From CAWFFV01 sp963814985 (GTDB lineage Bacteria > Chloroflexota > Ktedonobacteria > Ktedonobacterales > Ktedonobacteraceae), in the NCBI GenBank assembly GCA_963814985.1, contig CAWFFV010000106.1:1-18097 (forward strand): a DNA stretch of 18,097 nt. The letters are read 5' to 3'. Of this stretch, positions 8,813 through 16,248 are shown one piece after another. Each line of letters starts with the position of its first letter. The stretch's first letter is position 1. The position numbers and the translations under genes are program-made. Under the pieces are notes generated by a model. It was not told the DNA's origin, searched no databases, and was given only the letters and a program-made list of their open reading frames with translations.

Positions 8813-8827
8813 ACAACTCATAGTTGT
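8813..8827. promoter_or_regulatory. Palindrome at the predicted transcription start (possible operator)
   Basis: ACAACT (8813-8818) and AGTTGT (8822-8827) form a perfect 6-bp inverted repeat around CAT. It covers the expected +1 of the minus-strand promoter at 8829-8857, a position where a bound repressor would block transcription. It could also form a weak 5' hairpin in the mRNA. No regulator gene is recognised next to it. Confidence 0.4.
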
Positions 8828-8828
8828 T

Positions 8829-8857
8829 AATCTACCGCATTGGTTTCTCTTCGTCAA
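8829..8857 (-). promoter_or_regulatory. Sigma70-like promoter for the EACC1-like/caspase-NACHT pair
   Basis: On the minus strand TTGACG (8852-8857) is separated by exactly 17 bases from TAGATT (8829-8834). These match the -35 TTGACA at 5/6 and the -10 TATAAT at 4/6. The predicted start near 8822 leaves a leader of about 50 bases before the ATG at 8772. The promoter sits in the 177-bp gap after the two-repeat gene, so the last two genes can be expressed apart from the first two. Confidence 0.55.
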
Positions 8858-8949
8858 GTCTCAGAACTTGTAGCAGAGCGGAGCCAGGAGTGGAAGCAGT
8901 CAGACAGATATGTTACAGGAGAGCACGGAAGCAGAACAGAGGAGAAAAC

Positions 8950-9432
8950 CTATCGCTTATGCTTCTTGTGCTTTCTTCTCTTTTGCTTCCCGGCGTGAAA
9001 ACGAATGTGGCCCGCTTCTGAGGCAGGAGCAACCAGCTTGATGTCTTCGGATGTGACAAAGTCGCCTTCTAAGACCTCCAGGAGGAGGTGTAACCAGGAC
9101 TCCGTGCCCAACTCTGAGAGCGATCTCATATTTGCTTGTATCCACTGTTCTTTCGAGAAAGCTGGGGGATGTTCTACTGCAAAGAGGGGATCAATGTTGA
9201 TTGCGTGGTATGGATTTACAAGGTCGTGAGGTGTGTTTCCTTGCAGCACATCAAGCAATAAGGCTTGCCAGTGTTCGGCTCCCATTTGTTGAAGCAAGGA
9301 GCTATTGCCTGTAATCCATTCTTCATCGCGCAGGGATGGCGCGTGGGTTTCCACAAGCTCAGGAGCTACCTGGATTGCATAGAAAGGGTTAAGAATGATA
9401 CGTTGAACCTGTTCAGATGTAATCCGTTCCAT
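8950..9432 (-). CDS. Conserved-looking unknown protein: two 52-residue repeats plus basic tail
   Basis: This 160-residue soluble protein belongs to no family I can name. It is an internal duplication: residues 14-65 and 72-123 align without gaps. Shared positions are NP[FY]-x-AI, a P three residues later, H-x-P, [DK]-E-x-WI-x-x-N, [ML]G-x-E-x-W and LLL[DE]VL[QE]G. The pattern suggests a helical module with conserved Trp and NP motifs. The last 12 residues are strongly basic (KQKRRKHKKHKR), suggesting contact with nucleic acid or acidic membrane, but no enzyme motif is visible. It starts 45 bases after the stop of the upstream HEAT-like gene, so the two are probably cotranscribed; the upstream protein also ends in a basic tail. 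There is no signal peptide or TM segment. Confidence 0.75.
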   Translation of the reverse strand: MERITSEQVQRIILNPFYAIQVAPELVETHAPSLRDEEWITGNSSLLQQMGAEHWQALLLDVLQGNTPHDLVNPYHAINIDPLFAVEHPPAFSKEQWIQANMRSLSELGTESWLHLLLEVLEGDFVTSEDIKLVAPASEAGHIRFHAGKQKRRKHKKHKR

Positions 9433-9477
9433 TTTGTGCTCTCTTCTTCTCTGTCTTTGGACTTTCTTCCGCTCCTG

Positions 9478-10317
9478 CTACCGTTTGCGATTTTTCTTGC
9501 GGGACTGCATTACCATCTGACGCTTGGTCTTGCGATGTGCTTCCTCGTGCTGGCGACGCTCCTTGGGAGGATGCGGCGAGAGAAGGCTCTCACGTGCAAG
9601 AGCAGGGAAAGGAGCCTCTGGGAGCTTTTGAGCGTGCCGTTGCTTCACCACTTCAGACGACAGCAAGCCCAACTCGACTTGTACATCCTCCCAGTCGCCC
9701 ATCACCATGGGATCGACACACCTAGCCGCAAACGCTCGCTCTATCAACGGGGCAGCCTCCGTCGCTCGCAGTTCCACGAGCCCAAGAACCAGAAATCCAT
9801 TGACTTCCGGATCGTTTTCGGCAAACCGTTCTAATTGCTTCATCAGGAGCGCAGTGCACGCTATGCGAGCTTCTAGCCAACGGGCTGCAATCTTTTTGAT
9901 GCTGGAAATCGCGCTAATATGGGCGACTTCATCATATGACACGTCAGCGATATAGGCAGCGAGTGCCGGGAAGGCTGCTGGGCCAATCATGGCAAAGATC
10001 TCAGGCAGTTCCTCCAATACCCAATCGCTCTCTTCCGTGATTTCGACGAGCGAGAGCAACGGCTCAACTGCTTCCTCGGCACGCAGTTGTCCAAGCGCAC
10101 GCCAGGCATGCACCGGAGCCCAGACTTCCAAACTCTCCAAGTCGGCCCAGTTCAGATCTTCATCAGTTGCCATTCGGATGAGGTCAGGAATTTGTTCCGG
10201 GCCAAATCCCAATTCCAGATAGTTCGGCCACTGATCTGGCGAGACAAGGTGCGCTTCACCGTAAGTCAACAACTGATCAACGGGCGGCGTATAGGTGTTG
10301 ATATGAATGCTCTCCAT
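9478..10317 (-). CDS. HEAT-like helical repeat protein with basic C-terminal tail
   Basis: The 279-residue protein starts with TPPVDQLLTYGEA and NYLELGFGPEQIPDLIRMA, then EVWAPVHAWRALGQLRAEEA, LLSLVEI, LPEIFAMIGPAAFPAL and APLIERAFAA. This is the signature order of a bacterial family of alpha-helical (HEAT-like) proteins of unknown function that often end in a zinc-binding SEC-C motif. Here no SEC-C cysteines are present; the end is instead a Lys/Arg-rich tail (SRKKNRKR as the last eight residues). It is cytosolic by sequence, with no TM segment or signal. The ATG at 10317 has AAGGA and GGAG close upstream. The gene opens a co-oriented group with the two-repeat gene and the caspase-NACHT pair. 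A role as scaffold or adaptor is possible but unproven. Confidence 0.8.
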   Translation of the reverse strand: MESIHINTYTPPVDQLLTYGEAHLVSPDQWPNYLELGFGPEQIPDLIRMATDEDLNWADLESLEVWAPVHAWRALGQLRAEEAVEPLLSLVEITEESDWVLEELPEIFAMIGPAAFPALAAYIADVSYDEVAHISAISSIKKIAARWLEARIACTALLMKQLERFAENDPEVNGFLVLGLVELRATEAAPLIERAFAARCVDPMVMGDWEDVQVELGLLSSEVVKQRHAQKLPEAPFPALARESLLSPHPPKERRQHEEAHRKTKRQMVMQSRKKNRKR

Positions 10318-10764
10318 GCTCCATTCCTTCTCTACTTGTTTTTAGGGCGCTTATCAGAATAAATATCTTCCTGGATGGCAATGATAACATATCTTCCAAC
10401 AGAGGAATAGGGGCCTTCTTGAGAAACAGCCTGTCTGAGAACTAAGCTGACGCCATTTTTCCTTTGCTATCGTTCTCTTCGATTTGGCCAAAGAGGCACA
10501 AAACGGTAGGGACGAGGATCAGTAGTTTCGACCTCTGATGAGACTTTACCGTTCTTTTTTCTCTCACAAATCCCCTGTATTTTCGCAAGATAGCCAAGCA
10601 CAAAAACAGGCGGATCAATTCAGCGCGAGGCGCAGTGATGAACAGATGAGCGTTGCCTCGTGCTTGGCTCTACAAACCGAATGATCGCAAATAGTCTCCT
10701 ACAGAAAGGCTTTTTGGATGAAAATCTCCCCGATGACAGCTTCCTAAAAGGACGGTATTATACA
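10318..10764. other. 447-bp intergenic region between the two minus-strand gene groups
   Basis: No frame of interest is present. It should hold the end of the TPR/PBP1 transcript and the promoter of the HEAT-like gene. I see no clean hairpin plus T-tract terminator on the minus strand and no strong promoter. It does contain inverted repeats: AACGGTA at 10502-10508 with its complement at 10547-10553, followed by a T-tract on the plus strand, and the larger nested repeat at 10592-10669. Confidence 0.5.
10592..10669. repeat. Nested inverted repeat, 78 bp, intergenic
   Basis: AGCCAAGCAC at 10592-10601 is perfectly complementary to GTGCTTGGCT at 10660-10669. Inside it, CGAGGC near 10625 pairs with GCCTCG ending at 10660. 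There is no T-tract on either side, so it does not look like an ordinary terminator. It could be a small structured RNA, a relic of a miniature element or a protein-binding cruciform; none of these is established. Confidence 0.45.
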
Positions 10765-12816
10765 CTACTTCTGGGACGGTGCGAAGGGGGTAACTTTGAT
10801 GTTTTTGTTCACCGATTTTAGAAGCGTACCAGAGATTTGTGTTACCTGTATCATGCCGTCATCGAAAGACAGAACACCAATGAATTTGTTGACGGGATCA
10901 TGCCGCGAATCAAACTCAATCTGGCCGCTCGCTCCTGGAATAGCCTGTGATGATTTGATCGCAGTGAGAGCCGATACCAAATTTGCAGATGTAATACTAC
11001 TGGCGCGACTTTGGTTGAACGCGATGTCGTAACCTTTCAACAGAACAAGGGCTGCATCGTAGGACAATATTGCGTGGCTGTCAGGTCGCGTAAAACCTGG
11101 AATGTTATCGTTCATGCCAGGGCCATAGACCTGTCTATATTGAGTGAAAAAGGATGGCTTTTGTGGAGCGAGATCTGGATGGTCCCATATGTTAGAGTCA
11201 GCAGAGACTGTAAAATGCAAAAGATTAAAATTGGCAGGCGCACGATTAAAAATTTGCTGTGTCGTTGAGTAGAGGGAATGACCCCCTAAAATATTCGGTA
11301 CTTTGAAAGATGGATTGTTAGGTAACGCACTAATATTATCGATCAGCACTATGGCATCGCTGGATGACCCCGTAAAATAAATGAGGTCCGGCTTTACCTC
11401 CAAGACTGCGTGAATGAGATCAAGTAATGCCTCTGGCTGCCCTATCGTGTATATTTCTTTAGCCATAACCTGATTGCCATCAGCACGAAAATCTTTTACA
11501 AATGCCTCTTCTAAAGCCAAGCTGTATGGGTCAGAAGGATCATAGAAGGTAACGGCTGTTTTTGCATGGAGCGTATTTCTAGCATAGAGGACTCCTGCAT
11601 TGGCCTGCTCTTCAATACTTGGTGCTACGTGAAAAACGTAAGGTAATGGATCGCCAGTAGGTGTTGGTGTTACGACAAGAATATGAGCTTTACTCAACAC
11701 TTGGAGAGCGTTGCTCGTGTTAGATGGAAAATCTATCACTCCAATGAGCGTACTATCAGTTCGAGACACTTGAACAATCTGATTAGCTATAGTATCCGCT
11801 GCATCCGCTGATTGACTTCCGAAATTGGCAATAAGCAGGCGAATTTGTACGGAGTGTTGTTCATTATACTCTTTTTGTGCAAGGTAAGCCCCTTGTAGAT
11901 CGCTTTGCCCAACAGCGATGGAGTCATCATTGCCTGAGAGCACAGTTGCCACAACGAATGTGACATAGCGACGTTGGGAATTGAGAACCTGTTGATCCTC
12001 TAAGTAAATGAGGACTTCGGCATCATTGGTACTTATTTTTTGTGCTTTTTGCCAGTCATCATTTGCGGCGACGATATTGCCTGCTTTGAACTGCTCGGAG
12101 GCTTGGTTCTTGAATACGCCGTCGTCTCGGCTGATATCAAAGGCAGACTGTCCATTACTTATACCAACGTTCTCTCCATTCGCCGCCTGGAAAGTACAAA
12201 TTCGCGTGGGAGGAATGCCCATGTTCGGATTACACACTTCAGCCTGTGAAATGGGAATAAGTTTGATGAGAAGGTAAGCGACGGAAGAGAACATAACTGC
12301 TAGTATGAATGGTAGAAAAATCAGTCGGAGTATACGTTGTCTACGCTGCCCTTTTGTTGGTGTGGAACTTGCGGAAGATGGTACTGACAATACACGCTGC
12401 TCATCAGGATCTTTGTAGGTTGGTGTTGTTGTAAGCTCTCCCTTCGCTGCTCGTTCTCCACGCGTTATTAGTAGCGCCTGCTTGTAAGAATGGAGAGCAA
12501 GAGATATTTGATCTGTGTTGTCATAAGCCTGGCCTAAATTGCTAAGAATGGCACATTCTAGCAAACTTTCGCCACTTTGATGAGCAAGTGTCTGAGCTTG
12601 TTGATAGTAATCGACAGCTCGTTGAGGCTTTCCCCATGCGGCGTAGACCCGCCCAAGTTTGTCTAGTGCAGTTGCTTGCGCTTTGAGATCACCTTTCTCA
12701 CGGGAGAGTTTGAGTTGCTTTTCATACGTCATAATGTCTTGCTGCGGTTCATTCTCATCAAGGTACGAATATTCTTTCCTGGTAGCGTTTCCATCCATTG
12801 AAGAAGCCTCTCTCAT
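10765..12816 (-). CDS. TPR - transmembrane - periplasmic-binding-protein (PBP1) receptor-like protein
   Basis: A 683-residue membrane protein. Residues 30-120 hold TPR units (ALDKLGRVYAAWGKPQRAVDYYQQA, then ILSNLGQAYDN and ALHSYKQALLI). A linker leads to one TM helix at about 162-187 (LIFLPFILAVMFSSVAYLLI). Next comes a short TPR-like hairpin (EQFKAGNIVAANDDWQKAQ) and then a type-I periplasmic binding domain to the end, like branched-chain amino-acid binding proteins: VGQSDLQGAYLAQKEYN, LIGVIDFPSN, ILVVTPTPTGDPLPYVFHVAPS, LIYFTGSS, ILSYDAALVLLKGYDIA. The predicted topology is TPR inside, ligand domain outside. This matches transducers in which an extracellular ligand is read by a cytosolic partner domain. 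Its ATG overlaps the stop of the preceding coiled-coil/TM gene (ATGA). No permease or ATPase is nearby, so sensing is more likely than import. Met7 (12798) is another possible start. Confidence 0.85.
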   Translation of the reverse strand: MREASSMDGNATRKEYSYLDENEPQQDIMTYEKQLKLSREKGDLKAQATALDKLGRVYAAWGKPQRAVDYYQQAQTLAHQSGESLLECAILSNLGQAYDNTDQISLALHSYKQALLITRGERAAKGELTTTPTYKDPDEQRVLSVPSSASSTPTKGQRRQRILRLIFLPFILAVMFSSVAYLLIKLIPISQAEVCNPNMGIPPTRICTFQAANGENVGISNGQSAFDISRDDGVFKNQASEQFKAGNIVAANDDWQKAQKISTNDAEVLIYLEDQQVLNSQRRYVTFVVATVLSGNDDSIAVGQSDLQGAYLAQKEYNEQHSVQIRLLIANFGSQSADAADTIANQIVQVSRTDSTLIGVIDFPSNTSNALQVLSKAHILVVTPTPTGDPLPYVFHVAPSIEEQANAGVLYARNTLHAKTAVTFYDPSDPYSLALEEAFVKDFRADGNQVMAKEIYTIGQPEALLDLIHAVLEVKPDLIYFTGSSSDAIVLIDNISALPNNPSFKVPNILGGHSLYSTTQQIFNRAPANFNLLHFTVSADSNIWDHPDLAPQKPSFFTQYRQVYGPGMNDNIPGFTRPDSHAILSYDAALVLLKGYDIAFNQSRASSITSANLVSALTAIKSSQAIPGASGQIEFDSRHDPVNKFIGVLSFDDGMIQVTQISGTLLKSVNKNIKVTPFAPSQK

Positions 12817-13071
12817 TTATTGGCCTTTGGAAAGTTCATGGACTTCCAAAGAACAAACACGACACATGCGGCCCCTACGCAAACCCACCCTGCAGTAACT
12901 AGAAGCGGTACTAACAGAAAATTATAGCCTACACTAAAAGCGCCAGTGGTAAATAAGTCAGCAACAATGTCAATTACGAAGGGAACAATATGGCCACGAG
13001 TTGCTTCCTGAAGGCTCTTTTCCAATCTTTTAACTTCATCATCCTTATGTTTCATTTCCAGATCTGTAAAT

Positions 13072-13079
13072 CTTTTTTC
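13072..13079. repeat. Target-site duplication, left copy (8 bp)
   Basis: CTTTTTTC here is repeated exactly at 14611-14618, directly outside the two ends of the IS66-type element. Eight bases is the duplication length known for IS66. Its intactness shows a simple insertion with no later rearrangement. Confidence 0.9.
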
Positions 13080-14610
13080 GTAACTAGTCAGGTCGCCTTG
13101 ACACCTAGAAGGAGGGAAGCAGAGGTTGGTCCAGCAAGGTTGCCTCCAAAGCTGAAAACACGTGCAGGCTTTGTTTGCGCAAGCTCGACAAGTAGCCACG
13201 AATGCGACAAAAGGAGACGGCTCCCTCATCACTGCGAAAGGTGCCAGAGATTTTTTGTTGGACTTTGACCATCCGAACATCGCGCTCGGCGAGATTGTTG
13301 TCAAAAGGCACGTCTAGGTTGTACAAGAAAGCCAGGACCGCATTCTGGTGCTTGCGCAAGCGATCAAGCAAATTGCGGGCGGGATGTTGCTTGGCTTTGC
13401 CTCGTTTGCCAGGAGTCGTCGGAGCGCGAGGATGAACCTGATCCCCTTCATCCAACAGAGAGAGAAACTGCGTCTGCAGAGCCAGTACGTTTTCTGCCGA
13501 AAGGCTGCTTTGACCAAGGTGGCGGGCTTGATCGGTCGCTTTCTTCATCGTCGTCAGCAGGAGGATCATTTTGTGAGCCCACCACAAACCCACCTCTTGA
13601 GAAAGGAACGTCAACTCGCGCAAGATATGCACGCAACACAAGCTGTGTTGGCATCCGTAGAGGAAATAGGCTTTCCAGGCGTCATGCACGCTCGTACCAA
13701 CAAAGTGAGCCAGGATGCCAATCTCATCCAACGCGTCATGTCCTCGACTCGCATGAACCTGATAATGGGTCAGAGAGGAGGTGCAGGTCACATGCATCCA
13801 GAGGCGCTGCCCCACCACATACAGCCCGGTTTCATCCTGATGGATCACCTTGGCCTGACTCAGAGCGGTTTTGATCTGCTGCTCGACCGGCTTCAAGACG
13901 TGAGCCGTGCGCTTGATCACATTGGCAAGCGTGCCTTCACTCATCTGAACGCCGATCATGTCTTTGAGCACTTCTGCCGTTCGACCTCGCGGAAGCAATT
14001 GTTGTGTGGTCAGATAGACAGCCATGGCTCCGATCCGAGGCCCATACTGAATGGGGGCTGTGACGCCCCAAGGCCAGACTGCGCAGCTATATCCCTGACA
14101 GTGCGGACATTGTTTCCATTGCCCTTCGTATTGCGTGACCTGCAAAGGGGGAGGAGCAGGCACATCCATCACCTGCCGGCGTTCGATCGTTTTGACCGCA
14201 ACCTCGGTCAAGTCCGCCTGGCAATGGTGACACTGGGTGACGTTGGGCAAACTGATCACTTCATCGGGGGCAGCGCTCATCTGCAATGTCTTCCCAGGGT
14301 GACCCGGTTGCCCTCCTGGCTTCTTCCCACTGCGAGTGCGCAAACTTCTGGATTTGCTTTGCCGCGCAAAGCGGTCAGAAGAAGGGGGCAACGAACTATT
14401 GTGGCTGTCTTTGGCACGTTGCTCCTGCAACTGCTTGACCTGCTCACTCAGTTGCGTGATGATTTCTTGCAGCACGGGGATCTGCTTGACCTGCTCAAGC
14501 AACAAGCTATTTTGTTGTCGAAGGTGAATCAGTTCTTCTTCTGCTGTCATGCCTTTACTCTACCCTTTGCGACGAGGTTTGGCAAGTCTCTAGGAGACCT
14601 GACTAGTTAC
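13080..14610 (-). mobile_element. Complete IS66-family element, 1531 bp, single-transposase type
   Basis: The ends begin with GTAA as in IS66. The left end reads GTAACTAGTCAGGTC from 13080, and the complement of the right end reads the same 15 bases from 14610. Beyond them the ends stay similar (GCCTTGACACC versus TCCTAGAGACT), giving imperfect inverted repeats of about 25 bp. The 8-bp direct repeat CTTTTTTC flanks both sides. The only gene inside is the transposase, without the accessory tnpA and tnpB of canonical IS66, so it belongs with the single-gene (ISBst12-like) type. The element appears intact and possibly active. It disrupts the coiled-coil/TM gene in the same transcriptional orientation. 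Confidence 0.95.
13105..14550 (-). CDS. tnpC: IS66-family transposase (TnpC type)
   Basis: This 481-residue DDE transposase catalyses cut and strand transfer of its own element. The N-terminus is a leucine-zipper-like coiled coil (residues 5-45), then an SSLPPSSDRF motif and a Gly/Pro-rich GKKPGGQPGHPG linker. A zinc-finger pair follows, C107-x2-C110 and C148-x2-C151. The catalytic acidic triad appears as D239 in IHQDETGLYV, D290 in SVHDAWKAYF and E422 in NNLAERDVRMVKVQQKISG, the last being the most typical IS66 signature. The length is normal and no stop or frameshift is seen, so the enzyme is probably functional. The ATG at 14550 lies 60 bases inside the right end, and the stop is 25 bases from the left end. 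A long open frame on the opposite strand is only its shadow. Confidence 0.95.
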   Translation of the reverse strand: MTAEEELIHLRQQNSLLLEQVKQIPVLQEIITQLSEQVKQLQEQRAKDSHNSSLPPSSDRFARQSKSRSLRTRSGKKPGGQPGHPGKTLQMSAAPDEVISLPNVTQCHHCQADLTEVAVKTIERRQVMDVPAPPPLQVTQYEGQWKQCPHCQGYSCAVWPWGVTAPIQYGPRIGAMAVYLTTQQLLPRGRTAEVLKDMIGVQMSEGTLANVIKRTAHVLKPVEQQIKTALSQAKVIHQDETGLYVVGQRLWMHVTCTSSLTHYQVHASRGHDALDEIGILAHFVGTSVHDAWKAYFLYGCQHSLCCVHILRELTFLSQEVGLWWAHKMILLLTTMKKATDQARHLGQSSLSAENVLALQTQFLSLLDEGDQVHPRAPTTPGKRGKAKQHPARNLLDRLRKHQNAVLAFLYNLDVPFDNNLAERDVRMVKVQQKISGTFRSDEGAVSFCRIRGYLSSLRKQSLHVFSALEATLLDQPLLPSF

Positions 14611-14618
14611 CTTTTTTC
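14611..14618. repeat. Target-site duplication, right copy (8 bp)
   Basis: CTTTTTTC immediately outside the right end of the IS66-type element, identical to 13072-13079. Confidence 0.9.
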
Positions 14619-14901
14619 TATATCTCTTTCCCTATCCTTTTGTTTCATTTCCAGATCTGCGATTTTTTTCTCCAGGTCTTTTGCCGTCAACTCCTTTTCT
14701 AATTGGGCATTTCTATCTTCCAATTTTTTTACTTTCTTTTTCATTTCCTGGCACTCGCCAAATAGCTTTCTTGTCATGGCTTCATTGCCCAAATAGTCTC
14801 TTATGTCGTCCGTTGGCATTTTAATTGCCTCATATCACGTATAAAACTTTAATTGTTAAGGAGAGTGCGGTATTTTGCTAGATGTATTTCTATATATTAT
14901 T

Positions 14902-16248
14902 CTATCCCTTGTCTACAATTGATTGCAAATCTACTTGCAGAGCATCTAATGTGTTTTTCACATTGTCCTGACCTTTTAGCCCACCGTGAATGTGTGTTTG
15001 AATTGTATTTGAAATCTTTATGTACTGAGGAGACGCAGGGCGTGATTTGGCGTTGTTCAGGATGGCTTCAAAATCAGAGGGAAATATCTTTAGACGTTGT
15101 ATAGTAGGATCGTTATAAACATCCTTTAATGTTGCAATAAGTGAAGCGTTACGGACAATATCTTTTTGCGCTTCTAGTCCGATCAGGTATTTGATAAACT
15201 CCCATGCCGCATCCTGGTTTTTGGAGAACGCGTTAATGCCTAACTGCCAACCGCCAATACAAGAATGCCCAACTGTATTGCTACCACCATAAGGTATGGC
15301 AGTGGCGGCAAATTTTCCAACTATTTTCGACACACTGCTATCATTACTCAAGGAGTATAATCCTGGCCAATAACGCACAAACGCTGCCAGTCCGTTTTGC
15401 CAGAGAAGATGTGTTTCTTCTTCTTTAAAGGTGGTAACCTGAGGTGTCGAAATAGTGTTCACCGAGGCAACCATTTTCGTTAGAGCTTGCTCCGCCTCTG
15501 GGCTATGAACAATAACCCTCTTTGGATTGGTGGGATCTAGGATTGCACCTCCATGCCCATAGAGCACCTCTACAAAATTACATACGAGACCTTCGTACAA
15601 TGCCCCTTGCCAGAGGTAGCCATAAGGGATCTGGGGGGATTGTGCACTTGCTGCTAGATGAGTAAGTTCGTCCCATGTTTTAGGTGGAGCAGTTGGAATG
15701 AGGTCTGAACGATAGAAAAGAAGTCCTACATCCATGTGATGGGGGGCTGCCCAGACATGCCCATCAAAGGTGCAAGCTTCGATCGGTCCTGGACGGTATT
15801 TATCTCGTTCTTTTTGAGGCCACATATCGTCGAGTGGCTTCGTCCACTTATTCATTCCGAATTCTGGAGGCCAGACAATATCCATAGACATCACATCGAT
15901 TTGACCACTACGCGCTTGCAGCATGCTGGCAAATGTGTCATGCAAACTTCCTGTATCAATCAGGCCGTTACTATAGAGTACATAGATTCCATCTTTATTG
16001 TTCTTATTGAATGTATCTACGAGTTGAGCATAGAGGTTGGTAAACTCGTGCTCGCTCTCCCAGCTAATGACAGTGTTCTCGGTCACTGGCGTCGGGTTGG
16101 CCGCGCTACAAGCGTCAAGAAGGGTAGATGCAGTGGAACTGGCGAGGCCTATGGATAGCGTTCGCTCAAGGAATGCACGCCGCGTCAGCCTACCTGATCG
16201 CAATAAGGCGATCGTTTCCTCAAGAAACATACGTTGTTCAAGCTGCAT
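14902..16248 (-). CDS. Extracellular solute-binding protein (family 1), lipoprotein, orphan
   Basis: The 448-residue protein resembles carbohydrate-type ABC solute-binding proteins. It begins with a twin-arginine-like leader (SGRLTRRAFLERTLSIGLAS) and a lipobox LLDAC, so it should be exported and lipid-anchored outside the membrane. Mature-part landmarks are ISWESEHE, LVDTFNKNNKDGI, GQIDVMSMDIVWPPEFG, WAAPHHMDVGLLFYRSDL, PPKTWDELTHLA, GYLWQGALYEGLVCNF and CIGGWQLGINAFSKNQDAAWEFIKYLI. The last is the typical GG-x-x-L-x-I ... A-x-x-F-I-K-x-L motif of the family. The ATG at 16248 is preferred because AGGAG lies ten bases upstream; the ATG at 16287 is possible but has no such site. No permease or ATPase gene accompanies it; instead the coiled-coil/TM and TPR-PBP1 genes follow, suggesting a ligand-presenting role. 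The ligand is unknown. Confidence 0.85.
   Translation of the reverse strand: MQLEQRMFLEETIALLRSGRLTRRAFLERTLSIGLASSTASTLLDACSAANPTPVTENTVISWESEHEFTNLYAQLVDTFNKNNKDGIYVLYSNGLIDTGSLHDTFASMLQARSGQIDVMSMDIVWPPEFGMNKWTKPLDDMWPQKERDKYRPGPIEACTFDGHVWAAPHHMDVGLLFYRSDLIPTAPPKTWDELTHLAASAQSPQIPYGYLWQGALYEGLVCNFVEVLYGHGGAILDPTNPKRVIVHSPEAEQALTKMVASVNTISTPQVTTFKEEETHLLWQNGLAAFVRYWPGLYSLSNDSSVSKIVGKFAATAIPYGGSNTVGHSCIGGWQLGINAFSKNQDAAWEFIKYLIGLEAQKDIVRNASLIATLKDVYNDPTIQRLKIFPSDFEAILNNAKSRPASPQYIKISNTIQTHIHGGLKGQDNVKNTLDALQVDLQSIVDKG

Larger units (their letters stand above)
12813..14819 (-). pseudogene. Coiled-coil / C-terminal TM protein gene split by IS66
   Basis: The 5' part (14819 down to 14611) encodes MPTDDIRDYLGNEAMTRKLF and a charged coiled coil up to ERDIEK. 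The 3' part (13079 down to 12813) encodes FTDLEMKHKDDEVKRLEKSL, EATRGHIVPFVIDIVADLF and hydrophobic helices (FLLVPLLVTAGWVCVGAACVVFVLW). Deleting 13080-14610 and one 8-bp repeat joins the halves in frame (…DIEK-R-FTDLEMK…), giving 155 residues: a long coiled coil and a membrane anchor. In the present sequence the 5' half stops at a TAA supplied by the element end (14609-14607). The start has GAGG eight bases upstream. It lies between the solute-binding protein gene and the TPR-PBP1 gene, and its ATGA overlap with the latter suggests a membrane adaptor for that receptor. Function unknown; the domain layout is seen, the role inferred. Confidence 0.88.

Noticed and set aside
10502..10560. Terminator on the plus strand (AACGGTA...TACCGTT followed by a T-tract)
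   Set aside because: The arms are short, the loop is about 38 bases and no plus-strand gene leads into it.
12813..13304. A 163-codon minus-strand frame as a real gene
   Set aside because: Its first 75 or so codons lie inside the IS66 element out of frame with the transposase. Only the last 85 codons belong to the disrupted coiled-coil/TM gene.
13348..14796. A 482-codon open frame on the plus strand
   Set aside because: It is antisense to the IS66 transposase, has no domain signature, and exists because the codon use of the transposase leaves the opposite strand open.
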